DNA from: JAJXZP01 sp035505775
GTDB lineage: Bacteria > Spirochaetota > Spirochaetia > Treponematales > Rectinemataceae
Reading direction: 5' to 3'
Length of the DNA: 5,746 nt
Assembly: GCA_035505775.1 (NCBI GenBank)
Contig: DATJQN010000196.1
Coordinates: 1 to 5,746 of the forward strand
The position numbers and the translations under genes were made by a program. This document shows positions 5,173-5,746 of this stretch, in pieces. Position 1 is the stretch's first letter, and each line of letters starts with the position of its first letter. The notes under the pieces were generated by a model, which was not told the origin of the DNA, searched no databases, and worked only from the letters and a program-made list of their open reading frames with translations.

Positions 5173-5746
5173 ATGAGGCAGTTCCGCAGCAGGGCCATGA
5201 TGAGCCTGGTCCTGGTGACCGGCATCGTGGCTGTCGCCATGCAGGCCTACGTGGGCTACTTCATCGACCATGATCTGCACGCGGTGGTCCGCAGCCTCGG
5301 CCTGCTCGGACCGATGATCGTCATCCTTGAGATCGTGGCCGCTTTCGTGCTGTTCCTCGCCCTGGGTCCGCTCGCTCGCGCACTCAGGACGATCGAGTCA
5401 GGCAACAGCCCCGCCACGGAAGAGCGGACGGCGGCGCGGGTCGCAGGGCGTCGCTACCCCCTCATCGTCATTCTCGTGGCCATAGTCGGGTTCCTCGTCG
5501 GCCCCATCGTGGCAGTCTACCTGCAGTCCCGCGCCGCGGGCGGACAGCTCGACACGCTGCGCCTCGCGCTCATAGTCGCGGTCAACCTGGCCGCCGGCTA
5601 CGGCGCCGCCCTCCAGGCGATCCTCCTCATCGATGGAGTCATCCGCGCCCCCGTGGCCCGCCTGCGCTTCCTCGACCTGGAAAGCGGGCGGGTGAGACGC
5701 TCCTTCCGTGGAAGGATCATCCTCGCAGCCCTCGCCGCGGCCCTCG
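5173..5746 (+). CDS. Unrecognised multi-pass membrane protein, N-terminal part only
   Basis: An open frame of 191 codons starts at the ATG at 5173 and runs past the window end without a stop. AGGGAGG (5161-5167), five bases upstream, supports the start. The N-terminus, MRQFRSRAMM, is basic, so it should stay inside the cell. Hydrophobic segments lie at about residues 11-30, 43-65, 96-117 and 129-153, and a fifth begins at 181 (RIILAALAAAL). Two charged stretches, 66-95 (LARALRTIESG... ATEERTAARVAGRR) and 156-180, are probably cytoplasmic. I do not recognise a family. The layout, with several membrane helices first and more to come, resembles membrane sensor modules of receptors such as some spirochaete chemotaxis proteins or cyclases. 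A transporter or an orphan membrane protein is equally possible. The missing C-terminus would decide. Confidence 0.8.
   Translation, partial: MRQFRSRAMMSLVLVTGIVAVAMQAYVGYFIDHDLHAVVRSLGLLGPMIVILEIVAAFVLFLALGPLARALRTIESGNSPATEERTAARVAGRRYPLIVILVAIVGFLVGPIVAVYLQSRAAGGQLDTLRLALIVAVNLAAGYGAALQAILLIDGVIRAPVARLRFLDLESGRVRRSFRGRIILAALAAAL

Noticed and set aside
4879..5280. Minus-strand open frame of 133 codons spanning the divergent gap
   Set aside because: It overlaps the start of the phosphorylase-like gene in another frame and the start of the plus-strand membrane protein. The translation is low in hydrophobic order and lacks a ribosome site.

Overview
This is a GC-rich bacterial window of tightly packed genes, with no RNA genes, insertion sequences or CRISPR arrays. 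Six protein genes are supported. Two of them run off the window ends. Taxonomy cannot be fixed from the sequence. The GC-rich codons, frequent AGG arginine codons and purine-rich Shine-Dalgarno sites fit many high-GC bacteria. The membrane module at the right end vaguely recalls spirochaete receptor N-termini, but this is only an impression.

Left and centre (1-4108): three genes on the minus strand read leftwards from a divergent control region. In transcription order they are an alpha/beta hydrolase (3529-2630), a 14-TM DHA2/EmrB-type MFS exporter (2527-1010) and an EamA-type DMT permease (885 to beyond position 1). Pointing the other way is a MarR-family repressor gene (3641-4108). The 111-bp gap between hydrolase and marR holds a perfect 19-bp palindrome, TATCTTAATGATTAAGATA. 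It overlaps a good minus-strand promoter and probably the marR promoter, so it is the likely MarR operator. The set looks like a ligand-inducible inactivation-and-export cassette: a repressor that senses a small molecule, an enzyme that may hydrolyse it, and one or two pumps. The DMT gene may have its own control, because an elaborate dyad (905-948) sits in its leader. That dyad shares a GGCAG-N4/5-TGTCATAC element with the hydrolase leader.

Right (4178-5746): a nucleoside phosphorylase-like gene (4999-4220, minus) converges on marR across a short gap containing a hairpin without a T-run. The protein has the base/ribose-site motifs of the PNP_UDP_1 superfamily but appears to lack the usual phosphate-binding GDPxR loop and arginine. 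Divergent from it, after a gap with two inverted repeats, begins an unrecognised multi-pass membrane protein (from 5173, plus) that is cut by the window end.

The most notable features are the MarR operator architecture, the shared leader element and dyad upstream of the DMT gene, and the altered phosphate site of the phosphorylase-like protein. No clearly new multi-gene system was found.
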